A DNA stretch of 64,000 nucleotides, from NCBI GenBank assembly GCA_965198855.1, contig CBDAPZ010000001.1, forward strand, positions 744,001 to 808,000. The letters run 5' to 3'. The DNA comes from BOG-908 sp965198855. Lineage in GTDB: Bacteria; Pseudomonadota; Alphaproteobacteria; Acetobacterales; Acetobacteraceae. The translations under genes and the position numbers were made by a program. Below, one piece after another: positions 47,727-56,215 of this stretch (positions are counted from its first letter, which is position 1; every line of letters starts with the position of its first letter). Below the pieces are notes generated by a model. It made no database searches. It saw only the letters and a list, made by a program, of their open reading frames with translations, and was not told the origin of the DNA.

Positions 47727-48662
47727 CTACGCAACCTGTTGGATCGCCGACAGAATCCAGTTCGCGCGAGGGGCGCGGAGGAAGGTCCAGAACTCGGTTG
47801 CGGTAACACGTTCCGTCAAGCTGCCATCCACCACGCGGCCGACGCTGTCGAGCGTGGCATCGACCATCGAGAAGGTCATCGACACGGTGGCATAGTCGCG
47901 CGCGCCTTCCGTCCAAGCTTCGGAAAGGTCGCCTTTCTGCAGTGTGACGTTCGACACCTGGTTTCGCACGCCGCGGCTTCTCTGCTCGGCGAGTTGCTCG
48001 GCGAAATAGCCCACCATTTCCGGCGTCGCCAGAGTGCGCAAGGCGGTAAGGTCTTGCGCCGACCAGGCGGCCTGTATATGGCGCAGAACCTCGGTGAAGC
48101 TGCGGAAGTCGCTTTGATCGAGGGTTATCGGACGGCCAGCACGGCCGCCGCCGAAATTGCCCGGCCGGGCGGCCTGCGGTTGTGCGTTGGGATAGAGCAT
48201 GCGGCCGTAGAGGCCACCGCCGGCTGTCGAAAGGCTGCCGGCGAACCGGCGATAGGCCCAGCTCGCCAGCATGTAGAGCAGGAAAAGCTGTATCAGCAGG
48301 CCAAGCAGTCCTGAGCCGTTATGCATGCCATGGAAGAACCCGCCGCCGAACAGCATGCCGCCGATGCCTGCGCCGAGCAGGCCGCCGAGCAGCCCGCTTG
48401 TAAAGGCCGAGCCGGGACGCATGCCGTAGCTGCGGCCATAACTGGAGAAGCCGCTGCCATAGCTATCCGGCGCGCTCATGCTGCGCTGGATCGGTGCCGC
48501 GCCGTAGGGCGACGAGGCGGTGCCGGGCGCCGCCGTGTAGGTGTGGGTGCCGCGGCTGCCGAGCGACAAGCCGCTCACCGCGCGCGCCTCAGCCGGCGAA
48601 GCGCTAAGGGCGATCGGCAAACCTAAAGCGAGAACGAGGAGGAAAACGCTGAGGCGGCGCAT
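47727..48662 (-). CDS. Tim44-domain exported membrane protein
   Basis: A 311-residue protein with a Sec signal (LSVFLLVLALGLPIALSASP, cleaved near AEA), a Ser/Tyr/Gly-rich stretch, a Gly-rich hydrophobic segment (GLLGGLLGAGIGGMLFGGGF), a membrane helix (LLGLLIQLFLLYMLASWAYR), and a C-terminal Tim44-like domain of about 130 residues: DFRSFTEVLRHIQAAWSAQD, LRTLATPEMVGYFAEQLAEQ, and FWTFLRAPRANWILSAIQQV. Bacterial proteins of this type are anchored in the inner membrane; their role is not established. The ATG at 48662 starts the signal. It is 37 nt before the MetX-like gene, so both may be co-transcribed. Confidence 0.88.
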   Translation of the reverse strand: MRRLSVFLLVLALGLPIALSASPAEARAVSGLSLGSRGTHTYTAAPGTASSPYGAAPIQRSMSAPDSYGSGFSSYGRSYGMRPGSAFTSGLLGGLLGAGIGGMLFGGGFFHGMHNGSGLLGLLIQLFLLYMLASWAYRRFAGSLSTAGGGLYGRMLYPNAQPQAARPGNFGGGRAGRPITLDQSDFRSFTEVLRHIQAAWSAQDLTALRTLATPEMVGYFAEQLAEQRSRGVRNQVSNVTLQKGDLSEAWTEGARDYATVSMTFSMVDATLDSVGRVVDGSLTERVTATEFWTFLRAPRANWILSAIQQVA

Positions 48663-48789
48663 GGAATTGTCCTGATGTCTGTATCGGCTCGTCATCGATT
48701 CCGGGAGTAGGCCCGATGATCATTATATGCGCAAATGGTTCGTTTTGCGACACTGCACAGATCGACAACGACAGGGCTGCGATGCTGCG

Positions 48790-48815
48790 CCTGCCTGACT
48801 TCGTTTTCAGGCAGG
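48790..48815 (-). terminator. Hairpin at the ygfZ stop
   Basis: CCTGCCTG (48790-48797) pairs with CAGGCAGG (48808-48815) around a 10-nt loop; the ygfZ stop codon lies inside the stem. Followed on the minus strand by GCGCAGCATCG, without a U tract. Likely a terminator or stop-associated stem. Confidence 0.5.
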
Positions 48816-49622
48816 TTCCGGCAATTTGGCCCAAGCGGGAACGGCAATGCGGAGCGATTGGCCGTTCGCGGTGAGATCACGGGCAGAGACGGCGTCGAGC
48901 CGGATCGTCGCCAAGCCCAGCATGCCGCGGGATGACCGCATCTGCCCGACCTCGCGGCCGCCGGCCAAAAGCGGCGTGCCGGGTGGCGGCAGATCCTGGT
49001 CGGCCCGAACCGGGAGCAGGCGGCGCTTGATGAGGCCGCGGTAGCGTGTGCGGGCGGTGAGTTCCTGGCCCATGTAGCAGCCTTTCGTCCAGGAGACGCC
49101 GTGCAGTTCGTCGAAGCCGGCTTCGAGCAGAATGCTTTTTTCGGCCTCCATGTCGCGCGATCCGTCGGGCAGACCGAGTTCGAGGCGATGAAGATCCCAG
49201 TCTTCGGCGGTGGCATTGGTGGACAGCGGCGTTTCGGCGAGCAGGCGCCAGCCGGCTTCAGGCAGGCGCGGATCGGGTGCCGCGACGGCGCTGTTTTCGG
49301 CAGGCAGGCCATTCCACGCTGCGTAGACCGCGAACCTGGTCTGGGCCATCGCGATGTCGGCGCGCAGTTTGTAGCGCATCAGGCGTTGCATGAGCATCGC
49401 GGCATGGCTGGCTTCGCAGTCGATGAGCAGGCGATCCGGCTCGGCGAAGATGAAGAAATCGGCGACGTATTTGCCCTGTGCGGTCAGCAACGCCGACCAG
49501 ATCGCGTGGCCAAATGCGGCAAGGCCCACGTCGTTGGAGACCAGGCCGTTGAGAAAGCTCACGCGGTCGGCGCCGTCGACGGCCAGCACGGCGCGCGTTG
49601 GGAGGGCGGCTATGTATGTCAT
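48807..49622 (-). CDS. ygfZ: Folate-binding YgfZ-type protein (Fe-S cluster maturation)
   Basis: A 271-residue GcvT-like protein. YgfZ/IBA57 family members bind folate and help mature certain iron-sulphur enzymes. The signature KGCYMGQE is present in WTKGCYMGQELTARTRYRG (about residue 185-205). Other marks: VSFLNGLVSNDVGLAAFGHA, LLTAQGKYVADFFIFAEPDR, DLHRLELGLPDGSRDM and the C-terminal beta-barrel VSARDLTANGQSLRIAVPAW. The start ATG at 49622 (MTYIAALPT) is followed by the family N-terminus. It is divergent from a glycosyltransferase gene 81 bp away. Confidence 0.93.
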   Translation of the reverse strand: MTYIAALPTRAVLAVDGADRVSFLNGLVSNDVGLAAFGHAIWSALLTAQGKYVADFFIFAEPDRLLIDCEASHAAMLMQRLMRYKLRADIAMAQTRFAVYAAWNGLPAENSAVAAPDPRLPEAGWRLLAETPLSTNATAEDWDLHRLELGLPDGSRDMEAEKSILLEAGFDELHGVSWTKGCYMGQELTARTRYRGLIKRRLLPVRADQDLPPPGTPLLAGGREVGQMRSSRGMLGLATIRLDAVSARDLTANGQSLRIAVPAWAKLPEPA

Positions 49623-49703
49623 GCCGCGGATGTGGCTTGCCGGGTGCATCACCACAAGGCACCGGCTTTCCGCCGACGGCAAACATGGTAAGCGGATGCC
49701 CGC

Positions 49704-50621
49704 ATGCGCATTCTTTTCATCACAGCCACGCGCCTCGGCGATGCGGTTCTCGCGACCGGGCTGCTCGATCATCTGCTGCAGGTTCATCCCGATGCGCGCG
49801 TGACGGTGGCGTGCGGCCAGGTGGCCGAGGGGGTGTTCCTGCGGGTGCCTCGGCTGGACCGCATTATCGTAGTGGAGAAGCGGCGCTTCGATCTGCATTG
49901 GATATCGCTGTGGTCGCAGGTGGCGGGCACGATGTGGGACCTGGTGGTGGATCTGCGCGGCTCTGCGCTGAGCCTTGTGCTTCTGGCGCGGCGGCGTGCG
50001 ATCATGCGTGGCGGTCGGCGGCCGGGGCATCGGCTGACCCATATTGCCGGCACGCTAGGGCTGGAACCGGCGCCGTTGCCGGTGATTTGGACCGATGCCG
50101 CCGATCAGGCACGCGCGGCAGCCTTGCTGCCGGCAGGTGGGCCGATCATCGGTCTCGGGCCGACGGCGAATTGGGACGGCAAGATCTGGCCGGGCGAGCG
50201 GTTTGTGGCTTTGTTCGAGGCTTTGGCCGGGCGTTTCCCCGGGGCGCGGGCGGCGGTTTTCGGTGGGCCCGGGGCTGGAGAGCGCGATGCGGCGATGGGC
50301 GTCTTGTCGGCGTTGCCGGGTGCGATCGATCTGGTCGGCCGGCTGAGCGTGCCGGAGGCCGCGGCTTGCCTTGCGCGCTGCACGATCTTTGTCGGGAACG
50401 ATTCGGGTTTGATGCATCTTTCTGCGGCGGCTGCCACGCCGACGCTCGGCCTGTTCGGCCCGACGCCTGCCAGCGAGTATGCGCCTTCGGGCCGCTGCAC
50501 CGCCGTAGCCTTGGCCGACGGCCCGCCTGGCGAAGCGCCAATGGTAAACTTGCCTGTGCGCGTGGCCTTGTTAGCCGCATTAGACCTGCTGGAGCGCGGC
50601 AGCGCTAAAAAATATGCATAA
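49704..50621 (+). CDS. Glycosyltransferase family 9 (heptosyltransferase-like)
   Basis: A 305-residue GT-B enzyme of the ADP-heptose:LPS heptosyltransferase family, adding sugars to the LPS core or another surface glycan at the inner membrane. Motifs: MRILFITATRLGDAVLATGL at the start, DLVVDLRGSALSLVLLARRR, GLGPTANWDGKIWPGERFVA, VFGGPGAGERD, and FVGNDSGLMHLSAAAATPTL then GLFGPTPASEYAP, the donor-binding end of the family. It heads a plus-strand run with a GT4 enzyme and an asparagine-synthase-like enzyme, though a family A palindrome follows its stop and may end or weaken transcription. Confidence 0.92.
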   Translation: MRILFITATRLGDAVLATGLLDHLLQVHPDARVTVACGQVAEGVFLRVPRLDRIIVVEKRRFDLHWISLWSQVAGTMWDLVVDLRGSALSLVLLARRRAIMRGGRRPGHRLTHIAGTLGLEPAPLPVIWTDAADQARAAALLPAGGPIIGLGPTANWDGKIWPGERFVALFEALAGRFPGARAAVFGGPGAGERDAAMGVLSALPGAIDLVGRLSVPEAAACLARCTIFVGNDSGLMHLSAAAATPTLGLFGPTPASEYAPSGRCTAVALADGPPGEAPMVNLPVRVALLAALDLLERGSAKKYA

Positions 50622-50631
50622 ACGTTTTTTG

Positions 50632-50653
50632 CTTCTTTTTTTCAAAAAAGAAG
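50632..50653 (+). repeat. Family A palindrome (copy 11)
   Basis: A perfect 22-nt palindrome with arms CTTCTTTTTT / AAAAAAGAAG and loop TC, 10 nt after the GT9 stop and 25 nt before the next gene. The T-rich surround makes it a plausible intrinsic terminator between two co-directional genes. Confidence 0.8.
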
Positions 50654-50678
50654 TTCTTGTCTTTAGGTTTTCGTCACC

Positions 50679-51704
50679 ATGCGTGTAGCGCAAGTGATGG
50701 CCGGCGCCTCGAAAGGGGGCGCAGAGCTATTCTATGAGCGCCTCTGCGAAAGCTTGGCTATGGCGGGTGATGAGGTGTTGCCGGTGATCCGCGCCGATGC
50801 TCTGCGATCAGCACGCTTGCAGAAAGCGGGCCTGGAGCCGCTGGAATTCGGTTTTGGTGGCAGCCTGGATGTGCTGTCGCGCCCACGTATCCGTCGCGCG
50901 CTCAAGCGTTTTGCCCCGCGTGTCGTGGTGGCATGGATGGGCCGCGCAGCACGGCATACGCCGAGCGGACCCTGGGTTCTGGTGGGACGGCTTGGCGGCT
51001 ACTACGATTTACGGCGCTTTTCCCATTGTGACCATCTGGTTGGCAATTCGCATGGTCTCGTCGAATGGATACGGGCGCAGGGCCGCTTTCCCGCGGATCG
51101 CGTGCATTACTTGCCGAATTTCACGCCTGACCTGTTCGGCGAAGTGCCTGCCGCGTTGCCGATGGTTCCCGAAGATGCATGGACAGTGCTGGCGATGGGG
51201 CGGCTGCACCGTAACAAGGGATTCGATCTGCTGCTGGGCGCGATCAGCCGTCTGCCGGGCGTGCATGCGGTGATCGCCGGTGACGGTCCGGAGCGTGTGG
51301 CGCTGGAGCGGCTGGCGAAACATGCAGGTGTTGCCGAGCGTGTTCATTTTCTGGGCTGGCGGAACGACACCCCGGCGTTGCTGTCGGCGTGTGATGTGCT
51401 GGTTTGCCCGAGCCGAAGCGAACCTTTAGGTAACGTGGTGCTGGAGGCGTTTTCCGCGCGGCGGCCGGTGGTGGCGAGCATGGCGGAGGGGCCACGCGAA
51501 TTGATCGAGGCGGGGCGCACCGGCGTGCTGGTGGCGCAGGAAAGTGCGATCGCCCTTGCGGCCGGGATCGAGGGTGTGTTGCGCAATCCGGCGCAGAGTG
51601 CCGCGATGGTGCAGGCGGCAAGATCGCGTTACGAGGAGATGTTTTCCGAGGCAGCGGTCATCAAACGATGGCGCGCATTCCTGCAGCACGTGGAAAAGCC
51701 CTGA
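50679..51704 (+). CDS. Glycosyltransferase family 4
   Basis: A 341-residue GT-B fold enzyme, probably of surface-polysaccharide synthesis. N-terminal VMAGASKGGAELFYERLCES is the usual acceptor-side loop (GGAE). The donor half has VLAMGRLHRNKGFDLLLGAI, VIAGDGPERVALERLAKHAG and PSRSEPLGNVVLEAFSARRP with the E(x7)E motif, then GRTGVLV. No signal peptide. The stop TGA and the ATG of the asparagine-synthase-like gene share one base (TGATG), so the two proteins are translationally coupled and likely act on the same glycan. The start ATG at 50679 has the family's MRVAQVMAG. Confidence 0.92.
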   Translation: MRVAQVMAGASKGGAELFYERLCESLAMAGDEVLPVIRADALRSARLQKAGLEPLEFGFGGSLDVLSRPRIRRALKRFAPRVVVAWMGRAARHTPSGPWVLVGRLGGYYDLRRFSHCDHLVGNSHGLVEWIRAQGRFPADRVHYLPNFTPDLFGEVPAALPMVPEDAWTVLAMGRLHRNKGFDLLLGAISRLPGVHAVIAGDGPERVALERLAKHAGVAERVHFLGWRNDTPALLSACDVLVCPSRSEPLGNVVLEAFSARRPVVASMAEGPRELIEAGRTGVLVAQESAIALAAGIEGVLRNPAQSAAMVQAARSRYEEMFSEAAVIKRWRAFLQHVEKP

Positions 51705-53461
51705 TGTGTGGCATTGCCGGCCTGGCCCTTACGCAATCGGCAGCGCCGCCTGATCCATCGGTGCTTGCCGCGATGACAAAGGCTCTGCGCCATCGCGGGC
51801 CGGATGGGACTGGCAGCGTGGTGATCGGTCAGGCAGCTCTGGCCCATACGCGGCTTGCGATCATTGATCTGCCCGGCGGCGACCAGCCTTTCTTTGCTGG
51901 GCCGGCAGCTTTGATCGCCAATGGCGAGATCTACAATTTTCGTGAGTTGCGTGCGGCGATGCCGGGGATCGCGTTTTCCAGCAACAGCGACTGCGAGCCG
52001 CCTTTGCATTTGTTCCGCGGGCAGGGTGCCGGTTTTGCTGAGAAGCTGCGCGGCATGTATGCGATCTCCATACATGACCGCGCTGCACACACGCTGACTT
52101 TGTCGCGCGATCCGTTCGGCATAAAGCCTCTCTATTACACGGCGATTGCCGATGGTTTTGCGTTCGCCTCCGAGCCGCAGGCGCTGCTTGCCGCCGGCCT
52201 GGCGCAACGCGTTGTTCGTGAAGCGGCGCGCGACGAATTGCTGCAGACCCAGTTCTCGTCCGGTGCGGAGACGATCTTTCCCGGCATCTTCAGGCTGCTT
52301 CCGGGCGAGACGATCGAGATCGCCGATGGCAGGCTGGTCGATCATCGCCGTATTGCGGCCCTGCCGGATGGGCCACCCGAGGACATCACGCTTGAAGATG
52401 CGTTGGCGCGTCTGGATCGTGCCTTGATGGAGAGCGTGGATCTGCACCAGCGCAGCGATGTGCCGTATGGCATGTTCCTTTCCGGTGGCATTGATTCGGC
52501 AGCGATCCTCGCGACCATGGCACGGTTGAACGATCGGCCGGTGCTGGCCTACACCGCCGGCTTCGATGTTCCCGGTGCTGCCGATGAACGCTCGCAGGCC
52601 GAACACATCGCCAGATCCGTGGGCGCGCATCACGAGAAGATCGAGATCACGCGCGACATGGTGTGGCGACATCTGCCGGCAATCGTGGCCGCGATGGACG
52701 ATCCCGCCGCCGACTACGCGATCATTCCCAGCTGGTTTCTTGCCAAGCGCGCGCGCCAGGATGTCAAAGTGGTGCTCTGTGGCGAAGGCGGCGATGAGAT
52801 TTTCGGTGGTTACGGCCGCTATCGCAGCGCGATGCGGCCATGGTATCTCGGCGGCAAGGCCCTGCGCGCGCATGGTTCTTTCGACAGGCTGGATGTGCTG
52901 CGTGCTCGACCACCCGCCTGGCGCGACGGTCTAGCCGCGGCCGAGCTGCTCGCTGCGAGCACGGGCCGCACGCGGATGCAGGTCGCACAGGCGACCGACA
53001 TCGCAGATTGGCTGCCGCATGATTTGCTGATCAAGCTGGATCGTTGCCTGATGGCGCATGGCGTGGAAGGGAGAACCCCGTTCCTCGATCCAGCGGTCGC
53101 AGCAGCCGGGTTCCGTCTACCGGATAATCTGAAAGCACGTGACGGACGCGGCAAGTTTTTGCTGCGTAGTTGGCTTGCCACAGCCCTGCCGGCATCCCAG
53201 CCGTTTGCACCGAAGCAGGGGTTTACGGTGCCGATCGGCGCCTGGGTCGCGGCCGATGGCGCTCGTCTTGGCAAGTTGGTCGCGGCGCAGCCAGGTGTCG
53301 CTGAGATTGCAAAGCCCGGACGCGTGGAAGCATTGTTCAAGGCTGCATCAGGCAAGCGCGATGGTATGGCGGCGTGGCTCTTGTTGTTTTATGCGCTCTG
53401 GCACCGCGCCCACATCGAAAATCTGCCTGTCGATGGCAGCCTCATGGATGTACTCGCGTAG
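51704..53461 (+). CDS. asnB: Asparagine synthase-like glutamine amidotransferase
   Basis: A 585-residue two-domain enzyme. The N-terminal glutaminase begins with the nucleophile Cys2 (MCGIAGLAL) and has LRHRGPDGTGS, HTRLAIIDLPGGDQPF, ANGEIYNFREL and SRDPFGIKPLYY. The synthase domain has the ATP-binding loop MFLSGGIDSAAILATM, VLCGEGGDEIFGGYGRYRSA and HGVEGRTPFLDPAVA. Enzymes of this family in polysaccharide clusters often amidate sugar acids rather than make asparagine; here it is coupled to a GT4 gene and faces another. The true reaction is inferred. The stop is convergent, 17 nt from the next gene. Confidence 0.9.
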   Translation: MCGIAGLALTQSAAPPDPSVLAAMTKALRHRGPDGTGSVVIGQAALAHTRLAIIDLPGGDQPFFAGPAALIANGEIYNFRELRAAMPGIAFSSNSDCEPPLHLFRGQGAGFAEKLRGMYAISIHDRAAHTLTLSRDPFGIKPLYYTAIADGFAFASEPQALLAAGLAQRVVREAARDELLQTQFSSGAETIFPGIFRLLPGETIEIADGRLVDHRRIAALPDGPPEDITLEDALARLDRALMESVDLHQRSDVPYGMFLSGGIDSAAILATMARLNDRPVLAYTAGFDVPGAADERSQAEHIARSVGAHHEKIEITRDMVWRHLPAIVAAMDDPAADYAIIPSWFLAKRARQDVKVVLCGEGGDEIFGGYGRYRSAMRPWYLGGKALRAHGSFDRLDVLRARPPAWRDGLAAAELLAASTGRTRMQVAQATDIADWLPHDLLIKLDRCLMAHGVEGRTPFLDPAVAAAGFRLPDNLKARDGRGKFLLRSWLATALPASQPFAPKQGFTVPIGAWVAADGARLGKLVAAQPGVAEIAKPGRVEALFKAASGKRDGMAAWLLLFYALWHRAHIENLPVDGSLMDVLA

Positions 53462-53478
53462 GGTGGAAAAAGCCCAAG

Positions 53479-54582
53479 CTACGAAGCTTCGAGTAAATCC
53501 AATGTGTGTTCGGTAACGGCATCCTCGCGGAACAGCTCGATCGCGCGGCTGAACGAGGCTTTGCCGAATTTCTCTCGTAAAGATCGATCTTCCGCCAATC
53601 GCCGCAACCTATCAGCCAACGGAGCAACACTCCCGCTAGGCACCAGAAACCCTGTCTCACCCTCAACAACCTGCTCGCGCGGCCCCCGTATGTCCGTCGT
53701 CACCACCGGCAATCCACACAGCATCGCCTCGATCACCGACATCGGCAAACCTTCGAAATAACTCGGCAACACAAAAATGTCGGACGCCGCTAAGATCGCC
53801 GCCACATCCCGCCTATACCCAAGCCGCCGCAGCCGATCCCCCAACCCGCTTGCCACGAAATACGGCTCCATGTCCTCGCCATGGTCCGAGTCCAACCGCT
53901 CACCCACCACCCATAATTCCGCCGGCACATCACGCATCGCCGCCAGCAGTTCCGGATAGCCCTTGTGACGCACCAGACGCGAGACAGCCGTCACTACGAC
54001 ACGATCTTCCGGCACTCCAAGCGCCGCCCGTATTGCCGTACGCGCCGCAACATCAGGATGGAAAATCGCCGGATCACGCCCGTTCAGAACCGCAACCGGC
54101 CGCGCAAAAATGCGCAGCCGCCGCGCATCCTCTGCCTCCTCGCGCGACACCGTCATAAAAACGTCCGTGACCCGACCAGCCACAAACTCCATCACAAAAC
54201 TCGCGGCACGGCGCCACAACGGTCCAGGCTGATTGAACAGAAACCCGTGGCACGTATACGCCACACGCGGCACCCCCGCCGCCCGCGCCGCCAACCGTGA
54301 AAGAAACCCGCTGATCGGCATGTGCCCATGCATCAGGTCAGGCCGCACGCTGCGAAACAACCGATACAAAGCAAAAAACGCTCGCATCTGCGCCACCGGC
54401 GACAAACTCCGCGCCAACGGCAATGCCTCGACGCGAAAACCCTCGGCACGCACCTCAGCCAGTAACGCACCATCTGCGCATACGCCCACAACCTCGTGGC
54501 CGCGTGCGCGCAAGCCTCGCATCAATGGCAAAAGGAAGTGTCGCAGCGAAAAATCGACGTTGCAGACTTCAACGATCAGCAA
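53479..54582 (-). CDS. Glycosyltransferase family 4
   Basis: A 367-residue GT-B enzyme. The N-terminal half has DFSLRHFLLPLMRGLRARGH and LMHGHMPISGFLSRLAARAA, the donor half VTAVSRLVRHKGYPELLAAM, VVGERLDSDHGEDMEPYFVA and FVLPSYFEGLPMSVIEAMLC (E(x7)E motif), then GLPVVTTDIRGPREQVVEGE. It resembles the glycosyltransferases that build undecaprenyl-linked repeat units of exopolysaccharides. It is the last gene of a minus-strand run rsmB - rpe - heparinase-like - this gene; a family B repeat separates it from the heparinase-like gene by about 50 bp. Confidence 0.92.
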   Translation of the reverse strand: MLIVEVCNVDFSLRHFLLPLMRGLRARGHEVVGVCADGALLAEVRAEGFRVEALPLARSLSPVAQMRAFFALYRLFRSVRPDLMHGHMPISGFLSRLAARAAGVPRVAYTCHGFLFNQPGPLWRRAASFVMEFVAGRVTDVFMTVSREEAEDARRLRIFARPVAVLNGRDPAIFHPDVAARTAIRAALGVPEDRVVVTAVSRLVRHKGYPELLAAMRDVPAELWVVGERLDSDHGEDMEPYFVASGLGDRLRRLGYRRDVAAILAASDIFVLPSYFEGLPMSVIEAMLCGLPVVTTDIRGPREQVVEGETGFLVPSGSVAPLADRLRRLAEDRSLREKFGKASFSRAIELFREDAVTEHTLDLLEAS

Positions 54583-54590
54583 AAAGCAAT

Positions 54591-54632
54591 ATTGGGGGAG
54601 CAGAAGCCTGCCCCCCCAAACCCCCCGGCAAT
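54591..54632 (+). repeat. Family B G/C repeat (copy 2)
   Basis: GGGGGAGCAGAAGCCTGC with a C7 run, then CAAACCCCCCGGCAAT. Stem GGGGG-A-GCAG / CTGC-CCCCC with one bulge. Nearly identical (41 of 42 bases) to an inverted copy at 56930-56971. It lies 2 nt after the stop of the heparinase-like gene on the coding strand, followed there by a CTTTTTG run that could act as a terminator tail. Confidence 0.8.
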
Positions 54633-54634
54633 AC

Positions 54635-56215
54635 TCAACCTACTTTTGTTATTGCCCATTTTACGTGCTGAGGCCCATCGGCCAAGCCGGTCAAAACCAC
54701 TTGCTCGCTGCGACGAGGTTCTGCGCCACCCAGATAGATACTCTCTTCCAGGCTCATCTTCGCGCCCTCGGCACGCAGGCGCCAACCGCCGGACGGCAAA
54801 CGCAACAATGCACCCTCGCCATCCTGAACCATGCTGGCAATCACCGCAGGATGCAGGTGGAACCGTATCGTGAATGGCTGCGGCGACGCCGACTCGATTA
54901 CGTCCTCGCCGCGTATGTCGCCGCCACTCTCCGCCAGGTAAAGCCGCCGCCGGTGAATGGCGCCGAACGGCTTCTTCCAGCCGTCATGGCTCGCCTCCAG
55001 CCAATGCGCGCCATTGGCCTCGTTGCGCTCCACGGTCACCAGTTCGGGTCGCCGCCCAAGCCCGCTCGGCTTCAATTCCGAAGAACTCGTATCGGCGATC
55101 ACCAGCGTGGAGTGTGCCGCCGTCGCCCTGGCCGCATCCACCCACGCAGCCGCCCCAATCGGCGCCGCGCCGCAATTGACGATCAGTCGCTCGCGCCCTA
55201 CCGAAAGCTCGAAGCCCAGCGTGCCGGCATGCGCCAGCCGGTCCATCCCCGGCGCCGCCGGTGCACCGGCATCCACGATCAGCACGGTGCGGCCGGTGTT
55301 CAGCCGGTGAAACCCGGTATCGGTCAAAGCGGCCGGCGCACGGCTCGCACGGCCGGCCTGCGTCAGCACCTGCTCCACCACCGTCGCATGCTCGTCGCGC
55401 GTGCCGTTAAATAAAGCCAAGCCGCCATCGCCATGTCGTAAGGTGCGCAACGCAAGCGACAACCGGTCGATCGCCGCACCCACCGCCGCTGGCGTATCTG
55501 CCGCCGCCGACACATGCAGGAGTGCCCGTATCTCGATCAGGTTCTTCAATGCTTCCAGCTGGGCCGCCGGGCTACGTTCGATGTGCCCGCCATCCGGCAG
55601 CACCTGGCGCCCGATCTCCTGCAGCAGGAATTTCAGCGTGCGGTTCTGGTAGGGCGCGTGGTCCGGCAGTGCGATCGAGGCCGCCATCAGGCCCTTCAGC
55701 GCCGTCAGCGCGCGGCCGTCCTGTTCTTCCGGCGGCAGCGCGGCGGAGAGCAGCCGCGCATCGCTCACTACACGCCACATCATTCGCTGGCGGAACCCAT
55801 CATCGGCAGAGGCGGCAAAGAAATCGTAATGGCCGAGCCAGGCCGCGATTCGCGCGCCGGCCACATCGGGGCGATGGGCAATGGTGTCGGCGCTGCCGGT
55901 CTCGATCCAGTCACCCACCAGTGCACGGGCCCGCATGCGGGCGGCATCGGTGCCGATCATCCGCAGGTCGCGCAGCCAGGTGAACCCATGCGCATGGGCG
56001 CGCATGATCAAATTGCCGGCCGGATCGGACCAGGCGCCTGGTTTCAGCACGCGCACGGCGCCGAAATAGGCGAGCTCACCCTTCAGCAGCCGGGCACCGC
56101 GGGCCGGGTCGCCCAGCCACGGGTCGCGCACCGGCACCACGGGTGCGTCGGGCACGCTGATGCGCAAGGTCGGCAGCTTGGCCACGCGAAGGCGCAAGGC
56201 GCGGAGCAAGCTCAC
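54635..56215 (-). CDS. Heparinase II/III-family protein
   Basis: A 526-residue protein of the alginate-lyase / heparinase II/III superfamily found in alphaproteobacterial polysaccharide clusters. The N-terminal helical (alpha/alpha barrel) half has WLRDLRMIGTDAARMRARAL, GDWIETGS and HIERSPAAQLEALKNLIEIR; the C-terminal beta domain has LALFNGTRDEHATVVEQVLT, NCGAAPIGAAAWVDAARATA and WLEASHDGWKKPFGAIHRRR, VIESASPQPFTIRFHLHP. No export signal is visible, so it may act on lipid-linked or cytoplasmic glycan or be exported otherwise. It starts with GTG at 56215 and overlaps the rpe stop by 4 nt (GTGA), so it is coupled to rpe. Confidence 0.9.
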   Translation of the reverse strand: MSLLRALRLRVAKLPTLRISVPDAPVVPVRDPWLGDPARGARLLKGELAYFGAVRVLKPGAWSDPAGNLIMRAHAHGFTWLRDLRMIGTDAARMRARALVGDWIETGSADTIAHRPDVAGARIAAWLGHYDFFAASADDGFRQRMMWRVVSDARLLSAALPPEEQDGRALTALKGLMAASIALPDHAPYQNRTLKFLLQEIGRQVLPDGGHIERSPAAQLEALKNLIEIRALLHVSAAADTPAAVGAAIDRLSLALRTLRHGDGGLALFNGTRDEHATVVEQVLTQAGRASRAPAALTDTGFHRLNTGRTVLIVDAGAPAAPGMDRLAHAGTLGFELSVGRERLIVNCGAAPIGAAAWVDAARATAAHSTLVIADTSSSELKPSGLGRRPELVTVERNEANGAHWLEASHDGWKKPFGAIHRRRLYLAESGGDIRGEDVIESASPQPFTIRFHLHPAVIASMVQDGEGALLRLPSGGWRLRAEGAKMSLEESIYLGGAEPRRSEQVVLTGLADGPQHVKWAITKVG

